Assembly: GCA_001768565.1 (NCBI GenBank)
Contig: MEOE01000023.1
Location: forward strand, 287,215-351,214
Origin: Bacteroidetes bacterium GWF2_33_16
GTDB lineage: Bacteria; Bacteroidota; Bacteroidia; Bacteroidales; UBA12077
Reading direction: 5' to 3'
DNA: 64,000 bases
Positions 37,937 through 46,613 of the stretch are shown here, piece after piece. Both the position numbers and the translations under genes were made by a program. The notes under the pieces are model-generated. The model was not told the DNA's origin, searched no databases, and saw nothing but the letters and a program-made list of their open reading frames with translations. Each line of letters begins with the position of its first letter. The stretch's first letter is position 1.

Positions 37937-39307
37937 ATGAAACATTTGTATAAATTCTTAATACTTATAGTGCTTTTATCATCATTTAACTTAGTAAAAG
38001 CACAAGATGAGTCAAAATTGAATATTTCGGGCGACCTGCTTACCGATCAGCGATTTTTACTTAATACCGATAACGATTGGGCATGGAACGAAAACCGCCT
38101 GACACTAAAATTTGATAAGAAAATAACCAGTAGCTCAAAGTTTTATAGCGAAATATGGCTGCGTAACATGGGTTTACCAAGCGCAGCACATATGAGCGAT
38201 TTATATAACAAGGGAATAATCGATCCGTATAATCTCGAAATAAGGGAGCTTTATATTCAAATGTATGGTTTTTTATTCGATAATCTGGATGTAACTATTG
38301 GACGCCAGCGCATTGTTTGGGGTACTGCTGACAAATTGAATCCTACTGATAATCTCAATCCACTAGATTTGGAAGATATCCTGGATTTTGGTCGTCGTCG
38401 TGGTTCTGATGCTATAAATCTAAATTATTATTTTAACAGTGATTTCTCGCTGCAGGCTGTTTATATTCCATTCTTTCAACCCGCCAATTTGCCGGTAGGG
38501 ATCTTTGCTAATGCATTATTTCCTGAGATGGAGTTGCCTAACGGAATGACTTTAAAAGGTTTTTCAGACACCTTGTTAACTCCAGGATATAATTTAGCCG
38601 AGAGTTCAACTGCTGCTTTAAAATTTAAAGGTTTTGTTAGAGGAGTAGACTTTTCATTAAGCTATGTTTGGGGATACGATGGATTGCCTTACTCCTCAAG
38701 AAATGTGCTAATTCCTATTGATATGGCTGGGGGAATAAAAATAAATTCTCAACTTTCATTTATTCGCACTCATATCTTTGGAGTTGATATGGCAACAAGT
38801 ATTGCCGGTATTGGATTTTGGGCCGAAGCAGCATTGTTTATGCCAGAAAAAGATGTAATCATGGTTAACGATTTGTCTGCAATTTATGGTATGCCCGTAA
38901 CAATAGATTCATTGCTTATTGATAAAGGTAAACCATACCTTAAATTTATTATTGGTGGCGATTACAATTTTGCCGATGGCTCATATTTTAATCTTCAATA
39001 TATGCATGGTTTTATTCATGAAAGAGGAAATGAAGAGCTGAATGACTATTTCTTTATGCGTTACGAAAAGAAATTCTTTAGCGAAAAACTAAGGTTTGCC
39101 CCTGTTGGTGGAGGTTTTATTGTTACCGACTGGTCGGATCTTAAAAACAATTACGCCCTTGCATACATACCTGAAATAGGTTATAAAGCTACTGATGATG
39201 CTGAAATAATTGTATCAGCCGCAATTTTTGATGGCAAAGGAGATAATTTGTTTGCTCAGCTCAAAGATTATAGCATGTTTATGTTTAAACTAAAATATAG
39301 TTTCTAA
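37937..39307 (+). CDS. Outer-membrane beta-barrel protein of the RND/LolA-like operon
   Basis: A 456-residue protein with a signal peptide (ILIVLLSSFNLVKAQ) and many amphipathic strands, ending MFMFKLKYSF, an aromatic C-terminus as in outer-membrane proteins. VTIGRQRIVWGTADKLNPTD and LDLEDILDFG resemble DUF1302-type barrels that accompany RND exporters in other phyla. It is the last gene of the TetR operon, 36 bases after the LolA-like gene. Ligand unknown. Confidence 0.83.
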   Translation: MKHLYKFLILIVLLSSFNLVKAQDESKLNISGDLLTDQRFLLNTDNDWAWNENRLTLKFDKKITSSSKFYSEIWLRNMGLPSAAHMSDLYNKGIIDPYNLEIRELYIQMYGFLFDNLDVTIGRQRIVWGTADKLNPTDNLNPLDLEDILDFGRRRGSDAINLNYYFNSDFSLQAVYIPFFQPANLPVGIFANALFPEMELPNGMTLKGFSDTLLTPGYNLAESSTAALKFKGFVRGVDFSLSYVWGYDGLPYSSRNVLIPIDMAGGIKINSQLSFIRTHIFGVDMATSIAGIGFWAEAALFMPEKDVIMVNDLSAIYGMPVTIDSLLIDKGKPYLKFIIGGDYNFADGSYFNLQYMHGFIHERGNEELNDYFFMRYEKKFFSEKLRFAPVGGGFIVTDWSDLKNNYALAYIPEIGYKATDDAEIIVSAAIFDGKGDNLFAQLKDYSMFMFKLKYSF

Positions 39308-39319
39308 ATATAACTAATC

Positions 39320-39372
39320 AATATCATGCTCTTGCTTCAAACAAACAGGATTTGCAGTAAGAGCTTGATATT
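39320..39372. repeat. Long imperfect inverted repeat after the TetR operon
   Basis: AATATCATGCTCTT (39320-39333) and AAGAGCTTGATATT (39359-39372) pair over 14 bases with one mismatch, around 25 bases. It could be a terminator, though no T run follows. The rest of the 39308-39590 gap holds one open frame (39381-39575) with no protein-like features. Confidence 0.5.
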
Positions 39373-39590
39373 CCCATTTCGTGTCATGTCTTACAAAAGC
39401 ACAAAAAACAATACTCTCTTGTTTTAAAGAATTTTCTACTGTATCAATTCCAATCTATTCAACTCCAATTTACTGTAAGCCACAAAATAAAAACATTAAC
39501 AATTCTAGGAAACGAATGCGGGTAGGCAAAGTCGTAACGAGGCATCAGAATAATTGCTGGTTTAGATGGTTATGATGCATTTATTATTTA

Positions 39591-40523
39591 TCAACTATTA
39601 GCACCATCTTTTAGAAATATAATATTCCTTTTTATTCCTTCGAACTTTGTGCGTTCAAGCGGGGAGTTTTTAAAAATCCTTTTAAAATCAGCGTGATTCA
39701 AGTTTTCCCAATCAGGTTTTAAAAAAGATGATACTTCGTGATTTAGGAATAATTCTTTTTCATGATGGGGTTTTGATTTCGAGTTCCATGGGCATACATC
39801 CTGACAGATATCGCAGCCAAAAACCCAATCCTGCCATTGATTTTTAAAAGGTTCGGGAATATCTCCTTTTTTCTCTATAGTCAAATAGGATATGCATTTT
39901 CGAGCATCCAGCTTGTAAGGTGTTAAAGCTTTTGTTGGGCAAGCATCAATACATCTTGTACAACTTCCACATAAATCTTTAACCGATGAATCATAATCCA
40001 AATCTACATTCACGATTATTTCACCAACGAAGAAAAATGAACCATGATCTCTCGAAATAAGATTTGTGTTTTTACCAATCCATCCGAGTCCGGATTTTGC
40101 AGCCCAGGCTTTTTCCATCACAGGAGCAGAATCAACAAAAATACGTCCTGAAACTTTGGGTTCTAACGTTTTTATATAATCAAACAAGATGCTCAGTTTT
40201 TCTTTTAGAACAAAGTGATAGTCTTTGCCATAAGCATATTTAGAGATTTTATAAGTGTTTTTGGGTTGGGTGCATGGTTGATAATAATTGTACAAAACCG
40301 ATATAATTGATTTTGCTCCATCAACCAAAAGCCTTGGATCAGTTCGCTTTTCGAAATGATTCTCCATATATTTCATCTCGCCATGATAGTCTGCATTCAA
40401 CCATTCATGAAGTAACATAGACTCTTTTCCCAATTGCTCAGCCTTTGATATTCCAATCCCCAAAAAGCCCAATTCGATTGCTTTTTGTTTTATTTTTTCA
40501 GTAATGGAAATTTGCGAGTTCAT
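39591..40523 (-). CDS. queG: Epoxyqueuosine reductase
   Basis: A 310-residue QueG: cobalamin-binding N-terminal part (YAYGKDYHFVLKEKL, FVDSAPVMEKAWAAKSGLGWIGKN) and two [4Fe-4S] motifs, CGSCTRCIDACP and CDICQDVCPW. It reduces epoxyqueuosine to queuosine in the wobble position of tRNAs, using B12. It is downstream of folB by 25 bases, probably in one transcript. The HEAT-like C-terminal extension of some homologues is absent, as in many Bacteroidota. Confidence 0.95.
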   Translation of the reverse strand: MNSQISITEKIKQKAIELGFLGIGISKAEQLGKESMLLHEWLNADYHGEMKYMENHFEKRTDPRLLVDGAKSIISVLYNYYQPCTQPKNTYKISKYAYGKDYHFVLKEKLSILFDYIKTLEPKVSGRIFVDSAPVMEKAWAAKSGLGWIGKNTNLISRDHGSFFFVGEIIVNVDLDYDSSVKDLCGSCTRCIDACPTKALTPYKLDARKCISYLTIEKKGDIPEPFKNQWQDWVFGCDICQDVCPWNSKSKPHHEKELFLNHEVSSFLKPDWENLNHADFKRIFKNSPLERTKFEGIKRNIIFLKDGANS

Positions 40524-40548
40524 TATTCAGAATAGATAAGACCAACAA

Positions 40549-40899
40549 TTAGCGGCTTATTGTTACGCTTACCTTTTCCATCTTACCTCCCATCGGGGGG
40601 TTCATTTTCGATACTTTTACGGTGGCTTTTTTTATTGTATCGAAACTGCTATACAGCGCATCTAAAATTCGTCCTGCAATATGTTCGAGAAGATGTGATT
40701 TTTTTTGCATTTCCATTTTTACAAGCTCATAAGCTTTTTGGTAATTCAATGCATCGGTTATACTATCGGTTTTCGACGGAATTGTCATATCTGTCTCAAT
40801 TGTTAAATCAACCAGAAACCTATTTCCTACAATTCTTTCTTCCTTAAAACAACCATGATATGCATAAAACTCCATGTTTTCAATTTGTATCTGTCCCAT
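40549..40899 (-). CDS. folB: Dihydroneopterin aldolase
   Basis: A FolB of 116 residues with IQIENMEFYAYHGCFKEER, RFLVDLTIETD, DALNYQKAYELV and LLEHIAGRILDAL; the YHG/EE and catalytic K (KVSKMNPPMGG) fit the family. It acts in folate synthesis. The start is the ATG at 40899: an exact promoter (40952-40921) puts the transcript start near 40914, so a longer frame starting at 40974 cannot be translated. The shorter form also matches the usual length of about 120. Confidence 0.92.
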   Translation of the reverse strand: MGQIQIENMEFYAYHGCFKEERIVGNRFLVDLTIETDMTIPSKTDSITDALNYQKAYELVKMEMQKKSHLLEHIAGRILDALYSSFDTIKKATVKVSKMNPPMGGKMEKVSVTISR

Positions 40900-40920
40900 A
40901 TGAATATTGGTTTTAGATTT

Positions 40921-40952
40921 CAAATTTAAAGCTATAAATAATGATTCACAAA
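40921..40952 (-). promoter_or_regulatory. folB-queG promoter
   Basis: On the minus strand TTTG (40952-40949), a 20-base spacer and TAAATTTG (40928-40921) match the consensus. It lies inside the longer frame that starts at 40974, so it decides the folB start. Confidence 0.75.
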
Positions 40953-41046
40953 TTATCGACAACCTACAAGACATATTGTTCTTTTGTATAAAAGTTATTA
41001 AAAATCGTAATAGTAATTCAAAAATGATTGTACTTTTTTATTACAA

Positions 41047-41079
41047 TTGACCTGCATTGGAGAAAATCTTTTACTTTTG
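41047..41079 (+). promoter_or_regulatory. glnS promoter
   Basis: TTG at 41047-41049, 22 bases, then TACTTTTG at 41072-41079 (exact -7 box). The spacing is slightly longer than in the other promoters here. Transcription should start near 41086, 31 bases before the ATG. Confidence 0.6.
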
Positions 41080-41116
41080 TAAGATTGTAAAAATCTGAAT
41101 GAATTATAATTGATAT

Positions 41117-42829
41117 ATGAAAACCGAAAACACCGAGCCCGAAGTAAAACGATCTCTCAATTTTATTGAGAGCATTGTTGAGGAGGATTTAAAAAATAAC
41201 AAAAACAACAATGTTATTTTAACTCGTTTTCCTCCCGAACCTAATGGATATTTGCACATTGGACATGCAAAATCAATATGTCTCAATTTCGGTTTAGCTC
41301 AGCGGTATAATGGAAAAACGAACCTACGATTCGACGATACTAATCCTGAGAAAGAAGAAGTTGAATATGTTGATTCAATTATGGAAGATGTTCGCTGGCT
41401 TGGTTTCAACTGGAAAGGAGAAGCCCATTATGCATCCGACTATTTTCAGCAATTATACGATTGGGCTGTAAAAATAATAAAAGATGGTTTTGCCTATGTT
41501 GACGATCAATCAGCTGAGATAATAAGTCAGCAAAAAGGAACACCAACACAACCCGGCATTGAAAGTCCTCACAGAAACCGTTCGGTGGAGGAAAATCTTG
41601 ATTTATTTACCCGTATGAAAAACGGCGAGTTTAAGGAAGGAGAAAGAGTATTACGAGCAAAAATTAATATGTCGTCGCCAAATATGCATATGCGCGATCC
41701 AATTATGTACCGCATTTTAAAACGCAATCATCATCGTACTGGCAATAATTGGTGTATTTATCCAATGTACGATTACGCACACGGACAATCGGATTATATC
41801 GAAGGAATTACTCACTCAATTTGTACACTTGAGTTTGAGGTTCACAGGCCTTTGTATGAATGGTTTTTGGATCATGTTTATACCGAAGGAACAATTAAAC
41901 CTCGACAAATTGAGTTTGCCCGTTTAAATCTCAGTTACACTATAATGAGCAAACGTAAATTACTTGAGTTGGTGCAAAACAAAATTGTTAACGGCTGGGA
42001 CGATCCACGAATGCCAACAATTTCGGGTATGCGCCGAAGAGGTTATACTGCCGCTGCTATTCGCCAATTTGCTGATACCATTGGTGTTGCAAAACGCGAT
42101 AATGTGATTGATGTTGCACTGCTAGAATTTAATGTACGCGAAGATTTGAACAAAATAGCTCCTCGTGTTATGGCTGTAATCGATCCATTAAAAATTGTAA
42201 TTACCAATTATCCCGAAAATAAAGAAGAAATAGTTACGATCGAAAATAATCCAGAAGATCCATCAATGGGAAATCGTGAAATGCCATTTTCACAAGCAAT
42301 ATTTATCGAAAAAGATGATTTTATGGAAGATGCTCCAAAAAAGTTCTTTCGTTTAACTGTTGGTTCCGAAGTTCGATTAAAAAGTGCGTATATTATTAAA
42401 TGCGAAAAAGTAATAAAAGACTCAACAGGTAACATAACTGAGTTACATTGCACCTATGATCCCGACTCACGAAGCGGAAGCGGAACAGAAGCAAGTCAAC
42501 GCAAAGTAAAGGGAACGTTGCATTGGGTTTCGGCAAAACACGCTATCGAAGCAGAAGTTCGATTGTACGATCGTTTATTTAATGACGAAGCTCCTGATGG
42601 ACATAAGGATAAAGACTACAAAGATTTCATAAATACGGATTCGTTGAAAGTTATTAAAAACTGTAAACTAGAACCCAGTTTGAAAAACGCAGCTCCTGAA
42701 TCGAAATATCAGTTTCAACGAATAGGCTATTTCTGTGTTGATAAAAAAGACTCTAAACCTGGTGCTCTTGTTTTTAACAGAACCGTACCATTGAAAGACT
42801 CGTGGACAAAGATTCAGAATAAAGAATAA
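41117..42829 (+). CDS. glnS: Glutaminyl-tRNA synthetase
   Basis: A 570-residue class I synthetase. HIGH is H47-I-G-H50 in [15 protein letters not shown] and the KMSKS-like motif is MSKRK (about 277-281). The rest, including [17 protein letters not shown], fits GlnRS rather than GluRS, and the two C-terminal beta-barrel anticodon-binding domains are present ([20 protein letters not shown]). It charges tRNA-Gln directly. A separate GltX is encoded at 46614-48143. Confidence 0.97.
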   Translation: MKTENTEPEVKRSLNFIESIVEEDLKNNKNNNVILTRFPPEPNGYLHIGHAKSICLNFGLAQRYNGKTNLRFDDTNPEKEEVEYVDSIMEDVRWLGFNWKGEAHYASDYFQQLYDWAVKIIKDGFAYVDDQSAEIISQQKGTPTQPGIESPHRNRSVEENLDLFTRMKNGEFKEGERVLRAKINMSSPNMHMRDPIMYRILKRNHHRTGNNWCIYPMYDYAHGQSDYIEGITHSICTLEFEVHRPLYEWFLDHVYTEGTIKPRQIEFARLNLSYTIMSKRKLLELVQNKIVNGWDDPRMPTISGMRRRGYTAAAIRQFADTIGVAKRDNVIDVALLEFNVREDLNKIAPRVMAVIDPLKIVITNYPENKEEIVTIENNPEDPSMGNREMPFSQAIFIEKDDFMEDAPKKFFRLTVGSEVRLKSAYIIKCEKVIKDSTGNITELHCTYDPDSRSGSGTEASQRKVKGTLHWVSAKHAIEAEVRLYDRLFNDEAPDGHKDKDYKDFINTDSLKVIKNCKLEPSLKNAAPESKYQFQRIGYFCVDKKDSKPGALVFNRTVPLKDSWTKIQNKE

Positions 42830-42851
42830 TTTAATTTTATATTACATAAAT

Positions 42852-43031
42852 ATGTCAAAAAGAAATGCAATTATTGCTTCTATCCTTTTAATTATGGCTG
42901 CTATAGTGATTCAATTATTAATAGAACCTATAAATACAAAGCTTAAAATTGAATTAATTGAATTTTTCTCAGGTTTAATATTGGGAGTTGGAATAGCATT
43001 TCTTTTTGTAACACTGTTTAAGAAGAAGTAA
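42852..43031 (+). CDS. Small two-helix membrane protein, 59 residues
   Basis: A short frame 22 bases after glnS. It starts MSKRNAIIASILLIMAAI and has two hydrophobic helices, AIIASILLIMAAIVIQLLI and FFSGLILGVGIAFLFVTLF, with a basic end FKKK. Such small proteins are common in Bacteroidota but I cannot name a function. It may be translated from the glnS transcript. Confidence 0.6.
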   Translation: MSKRNAIIASILLIMAAIVIQLLIEPINTKLKIELIEFFSGLILGVGIAFLFVTLFKKK

Positions 43032-43051
43032 ATATTGTTTCTATTATAATT

Positions 43052-43969
43052 CTAATCACAAGAAAACAATCTATCTACTGATAAGTACCGGTCGCCTCCA
43101 TCGTAGGCAAATGTCAATATTCTGCTATTCTTAGGAAATTTTTTGCTCTTTTTGGCAATTGCAGCCAATGATGCTCCTGTAGATATTCCAACAAATAAAC
43201 CTTCTTCTCGAGCTGCTTTTTGAACATAAAAAAATGCATCATCATGACTAACAGAAATAACTCCATCGAGAACCTGAACATTAAGATTTTTAGGAATAAA
43301 TCCCGCTCCTATTCCTTGTATTTTATGAGGTCCGGGATTACCTCCAGTAATTACCGGAGAATTAACTGGTTCGACAGCAAATACTTTAATTGATTTGAAT
43401 CTCTGTTTTAATATTTCTCCAACACCACTAATATGACCACCCGAACCAACTCCAGTTATTAAATAATCGAGTCCTTCGGGAAAATCATTAATAATTTCCT
43501 GAGCAGTGGTTTTTTTATGAATATCAGGATTTGCAGTATTTTCAAATTGCATTGGCATCCATGAGTCCGGAATTTCGTTTAGTAATTCTTTTGCTTTTTC
43601 AATTGATCCCTTCATTCCTTTTTCTTTTTGTGTAAGAACAAACTCAGCTCCATAAGCAGCCATAATCTTTCTCCTTTCCACAGACATTGATTCGGGCATT
43701 ACCAGAATTATGCGATATTTTTTAACAGCGGCCACCATTGCAAGTCCAATACCCGTATTTCCAGATGTGGGCTCAATAATTGTGCCTCCAGTTTTCAAGA
43801 TTCCTTTTTCTTCAGCATCTGAAATCATAGCATAAGCTATTCTATCTTTGATACTTCCACCGGGATTATTTTTTTCAAGTTTGATCCACACTTCGAGATC
43901 AGGAAATAGACTTCTTAATCGCACATGATCTGTATTTCCTATTGTTTGTAAAATGTTTTCTGCTTTCAT
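43052..43969 (-). CDS. cysK: Cysteine synthase (O-acetylserine sulfhydrylase)
   Basis: A 305-residue PLP enzyme: PLP lysine K41 in [13 protein letters not shown], substrate loop [13 protein letters not shown], phosphate-binding [10 protein letters not shown]. These are characteristic of CysK/CysM. It joins sulfide with O-acetylserine to give cysteine. It lies 12 bases downstream of cysE, so the enzyme pair is made from one mRNA under the leader attenuator. CysK versus CysM preference is not certain. Confidence 0.95.
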   Translation of the reverse strand: MKAENILQTIGNTDHVRLRSLFPDLEVWIKLEKNNPGGSIKDRIAYAMISDAEEKGILKTGGTIIEPTSGNTGIGLAMVAAVKKYRIILVMPESMSVERRKIMAAYGAEFVLTQKEKGMKGSIEKAKELLNEIPDSWMPMQFENTANPDIHKKTTAQEIINDFPEGLDYLITGVGSGGHISGVGEILKQRFKSIKVFAVEPVNSPVITGGNPGPHKIQGIGAGFIPKNLNVQVLDGVISVSHDDAFFYVQKAAREEGLFVGISTGASLAAIAKKSKKFPKNSRILTFAYDGGDRYLSVDRLFSCD

Positions 43970-43981
43970 TGTATTACTTAT

Positions 43982-44821
43982 TTATATCGTAAAATCAATT
44001 AATTCTTTTTCTCTCTTTGCCCAGTTCCGAAAATGCACTTCGCTTTTATGATAAACTACCGAGTAAGGATCGATGCTTGAAGTTAACCAAACATTTCCTC
44101 CAATAATACTATCGTGTCCAACAATGGTATTACCTCCAAGTATCGTTGCACCTGAATAAATAATTACATTGTCTTCGATTGATGGGTGACGCTTCGTTTT
44201 AGCATCTTCTTTTCGCACATTTAGAGCCCCCAGAGTAACTCCCTGATAGATTTTAACATTATTTCCAATCACTGTTGTTTCGCCTATAACAATTCCTGTT
44301 CCATGATCAATAAAAAATGAGTTCCCGATTTTTGCCCCTGGATTAATATCTATCCCTGTTATAGAATGAGCATGTTCAGAAAAAAGACGCGGTATTATAG
44401 GTATTTTCAATTTGTACAAAGGATGCGAAAGTCGGTAAATCATAATTGCATAAAATCCAGGATATGCCAGAACAACCTCTTCTATTGAATGAGCTGCCGG
44501 ATCAAACTCGAGAATTGATTTTGCATCGAGTAATAATTCAGAGTAAACCGAAGTTATTTCTGCAAAGTACAATTCTGTAATTTCATCTTCGCTGTTCGAA
44601 TAAAAAGATTTTAAAGGTATAAGTAGTTTTTTGAAATCTATCTTTAGCTTATTCCAATATGCAAACATTTCTTCAGGATTCATATCAAAATTATTGCAAA
44701 CTGGAAAAAGCAGGTTTGTAAGCTGATTTATAAAATCGTTTACTTGAGATTTATTTGGCACATTCCTCGACATCTCAAGGTTATTGTTGTAAATATGGTT
44801 TAAGAATACTTCTGCTTTCAT
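43982..44821 (-). CDS. cysE: Serine O-acetyltransferase
   Basis: A 279-residue enzyme with an N-terminal helical domain and a left-handed beta-helix (hexapeptide repeats) from about 165: GAKIGNSFFIDHGTGIVIGET, NNVKIYQGVTLGAL, NVIIYSGATILGGNTIVGHDSIIGGNV. The DHGTG histidine is the catalytic base. It makes O-acetylserine for CysK. It is preceded, 15 bases upstream, by a terminator hairpin and a leader ORF with four cysteine codons, so its expression is very probably set by cysteine supply. Confidence 0.95.
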   Translation of the reverse strand: MKAEVFLNHIYNNNLEMSRNVPNKSQVNDFINQLTNLLFPVCNNFDMNPEEMFAYWNKLKIDFKKLLIPLKSFYSNSEDEITELYFAEITSVYSELLLDAKSILEFDPAAHSIEEVVLAYPGFYAIMIYRLSHPLYKLKIPIIPRLFSEHAHSITGIDINPGAKIGNSFFIDHGTGIVIGETTVIGNNVKIYQGVTLGALNVRKEDAKTKRHPSIEDNVIIYSGATILGGNTIVGHDSIIGGNVWLTSSIDPYSVVYHKSEVHFRNWAKREKELIDFTI

Positions 44822-44836
44822 TGTTTTTGTATTAAA

Positions 44837-44865
44837 TAAAAAGCCCCTCCGTAATGGAAGGGCTT
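44837..44865 (-). terminator. Attenuator terminator in the cysE leader
   Basis: On the minus strand AAAGCCCTTCC and GGAGGGGCTTT form an 11-bp stem with one G-U pair and an ATTAC loop, followed by T (44841-44837). The run ends 15 bases before the cysE ATG, so it can only serve to stop transcription before cysE. The 5' arm CCCTTCC can also pair with GGAGGG at 44924-44919 in the leader. Confidence 0.85.
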
Positions 44866-44893
44866 TGTTTTATAATATTACTGTAATTATACA

Positions 44894-44980
44894 CTAATCA
44901 TTTATTCGCATAGCTTTTCCCTCCTGTAAATTTATTTTACAGCAACAACAAAAAATACCATTTGAATTATTAAATCTCAT
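44894..44980 (-). CDS. Leader peptide with four consecutive cysteine codons
   Basis: A 28-codon frame starts at the ATG at 44980 and stops at TAG. Residues 11-14 are IFCCCCK, encoded TGT TGT TGC TGT at 44950-44939. A promoter lies directly upstream and the cysE terminator downstream. A hairpin CTGTAAA / TTTACAG (44942-44924) overlaps the third and fourth cysteine codons. The layout fits a translation-coupled attenuator: a ribosome stalled at cysteine codons would free the GGAGGG region to pair with the terminator arm and let cysE be transcribed. The peptide itself probably has no other function. An alternative start, five codons before the stop, has an SD-like GGAGGG. Confidence 0.7.
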   Translation of the reverse strand: MRFNNSNGIFCCCCKINLQEGKAMRIND

Positions 44981-45001
44981 TTTGGGGTTTAAATTGATTT
45001 T

Positions 45002-45031
45002 CAAAAATACGTAAAAATTTTAAATGCCCAA
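45002..45031 (-). promoter_or_regulatory. cysE-cysK promoter
   Basis: On the minus strand TTG (45031-45029), 19 bases and TATTTTTG (45009-45002) fit the consensus. Transcription should start near 44995, about 15 bases before the leader ATG. It overlaps nothing but the gap after tcdA. Confidence 0.7.
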
Positions 45032-45037
45032 CATGAT

Positions 45038-45760
45038 TTATGCTTCTATCAATTCCCGGATTACCACTGAAGCACACATACATCCATATATTGGTGGCAT
45101 ATATGATATTGTACCAACTGTCGATTTTTTATTTTCTCCTGGTTCATCAACAATTACTGCATCATCAACAGCTTTATCTTCCGAAAAAACCACTTTAAAA
45201 CCCTTATGCACATCTAATTTACGTAGTCTTTTTCTTAATATAAATCCTAACCGGCAATTATACGATTTTGAAAGATCTGTTATCCGTATTTTTGAGGGAT
45301 CTAACCTTGCTCCAGAACCTAAAGAACTAACAATCTTTAATTTTTTCTGCAAACTATGATAAATAAGATAAACTTTAGGAGATAATGTATCAATAGCATC
45401 TACAACATAATCATAGGGCTTGTCAAGTATTTCAATCATTTTGTCGTCCTTAATAAAATCCTGAATAATATGTAGCTTTAACTCAGGATTAATATCTATT
45501 AATCTCGCGCCAATCACTTCTGCTTTTGGTTTTCCCATTGTGCTTTCTAATGCAGCTAATTGTCTGTTCTTATTTGATGGATGCAGCGTATCTCCATCAA
45601 CAATGGTTAATTCGCCAATTCCGGCCCTGCATAAGCTTTCGGCGGCATAAGCACCAACACCACCAAGGCCAATTACTAAAACATGAGCGCTTTTAAGTTT
45701 TTCAGTGCTTTCTTTACCTATCAATAATTCTGTACGTTCCTGCCAGTTTTCTTTACTCAT
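45038..45760 (-). CDS. tcdA: tRNA threonylcarbamoyladenosine dehydratase (TcdA-like)
   Basis: A 240-residue ThiF/E1-like enzyme: ATP-binding GLGGVGAYAAESLCRAGIG, NRQLAA and DAIDTLSPKV. The C-terminal part (STVGTISYMPPIYGCMCASVVI) fits TcdA, which cyclises t6A to ct6A at position 37 of tRNAs that read ANN codons. Being of E1 type it could also be another ThiF-like enzyme, but length and the C-terminal motif point to TcdA. Its start region is flanked by palindromic repeats. Confidence 0.92.
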   Translation of the reverse strand: MSKENWQERTELLIGKESTEKLKSAHVLVIGLGGVGAYAAESLCRAGIGELTIVDGDTLHPSNKNRQLAALESTMGKPKAEVIGARLIDINPELKLHIIQDFIKDDKMIEILDKPYDYVVDAIDTLSPKVYLIYHSLQKKLKIVSSLGSGARLDPSKIRITDLSKSYNCRLGFILRKRLRKLDVHKGFKVVFSEDKAVDDAVIVDEPGENKKSTVGTISYMPPIYGCMCASVVIRELIEA

Positions 45761-45782
45761 ACTATCTAAGATCTTTTTAGAA

Positions 45783-45919
45783 TGGGCTAAAGCCCAAATT
45801 TATTCTCATTATTATTTCGTTGACTAAAGTCAACGGCAAGTTTAATATCTTTTCTTATATTATCACCATCTGCTTTAGCAGACAGTAATAAGTCATGATA
45901 CAAATATGGCTTTAGCCAT
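45783..45919. repeat. Four hairpins with CTAAAG/CTTTAG centre
   Basis: TGGGCT-AA-AGCCCA (45783-45796), CGTTGACT-AA-AGTCAACG (45818-45835), TCTGCT-TT-AGCAGA (45869-45882) and ATGGCT-TT-AGCCAT (45906-45919). Every arm is different yet pairs perfectly; the CT-AA-AG centre is kept. The last two are in the opposite orientation to the first two. The fourth hairpin contains the TatD stop codon. Confidence 0.75.
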
Positions 45920-46595
45920 TTTTATCAAACAATGCTTTAAAATTTAACGCTATCTTCTTTTTTAGCTCTTCAATACTTATTCCAAATCTTAAAACTGCAG
46001 TATAATACAAACCTTTAATATCTACATTAAAATCATCGGTTTCAAAAAATATTCTGTCTAAAGGTAAAGTTTGAAAATATTCACTTATTCTAGAATTGTT
46101 ATTCTGAATATGATGACAAAGGGATAAATAGAATCCATGATGAATAAGATCCCTAGCTATTTGCTCGCTTCCGGTAAAATTATGAATTACCCATGGTATT
46201 TTTGAGTTTAAATCAATCTTTAACTTTAAAACTTCGTTGTGCGATTTTACTGAATGAATAATTAAAGGGAGATTGTGTTTTTCTGCAATCTTTATGTGTG
46301 TTTTAAAAACATCAATTTGTGTTTTCCAATCTGCACCCCGAATTTTATCAAGGCCGGTCTCACCAACAGCAATTATTTGTTTTTTATGGATAAGTTCTTC
46401 TAACCGAATTTCTATCTCGGATATAGTTAATTGATCAGCATGCCAGGGATGAAGCCCTGAAGTAAAAAAGATCTTATTGTTAAAATTAACAATAAGATCT
46501 TCTTGTAAAAACAAACTTTGAACAACTATTTCGTTCTCACCAGGTTGTATCTGGTGAGCATGGAAATTTAAAAAATAATTTTGCGAAAGAATCAT
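45912..46595 (-). CDS. TatD-family metal-dependent hydrolase
   Basis: A 227-residue protein on the TatD fold: FHAHQ (first HxH), TSGLHPWHAD, AVGETGLDKI, LPLIIHSVKSHNE, WVIHNFTGS and FFETDDF, keeping all the metal ligands. TatD proteins are 3'-5' DNases; this one is about 30 residues shorter than usual. It follows gltX by 18 bases on the same strand. The stop codon lies inside a hairpin repeat, whose spread may have changed the last codons. Confidence 0.9.
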   Translation of the reverse strand: MILSQNYFLNFHAHQIQPGENEIVVQSLFLQEDLIVNFNNKIFFTSGLHPWHADQLTISEIEIRLEELIHKKQIIAVGETGLDKIRGADWKTQIDVFKTHIKIAEKHNLPLIIHSVKSHNEVLKLKIDLNSKIPWVIHNFTGSEQIARDLIHHGFYLSLCHHIQNNNSRISEYFQTLPLDRIFFETDDFNVDIKGLYYTAVLRFGISIEELKKKIALNFKALFDKNG

Positions 46596-46613
46596 TGAGC
46601 ATTATATTCAGAA

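Noticed and set aside
39527-39546. AAAGTCGTAACGAGGC resembles the 3' end of 16S rRNA
   Set aside because: Only a dozen bases match and the surrounding sequence is unrelated. Chance similarity.
39381-39575. 64-codon frame in the gap after the TetR operon
   Set aside because: No recognisable motif, biased composition, and a large inverted repeat at its edge; no promoter box. Likely chance.
45795-45802. -7 box for tcdA (TAAATTTG on the minus strand)
   Set aside because: It overlaps a hairpin repeat, and no -33 element is present at a suitable distance; too weak to list.
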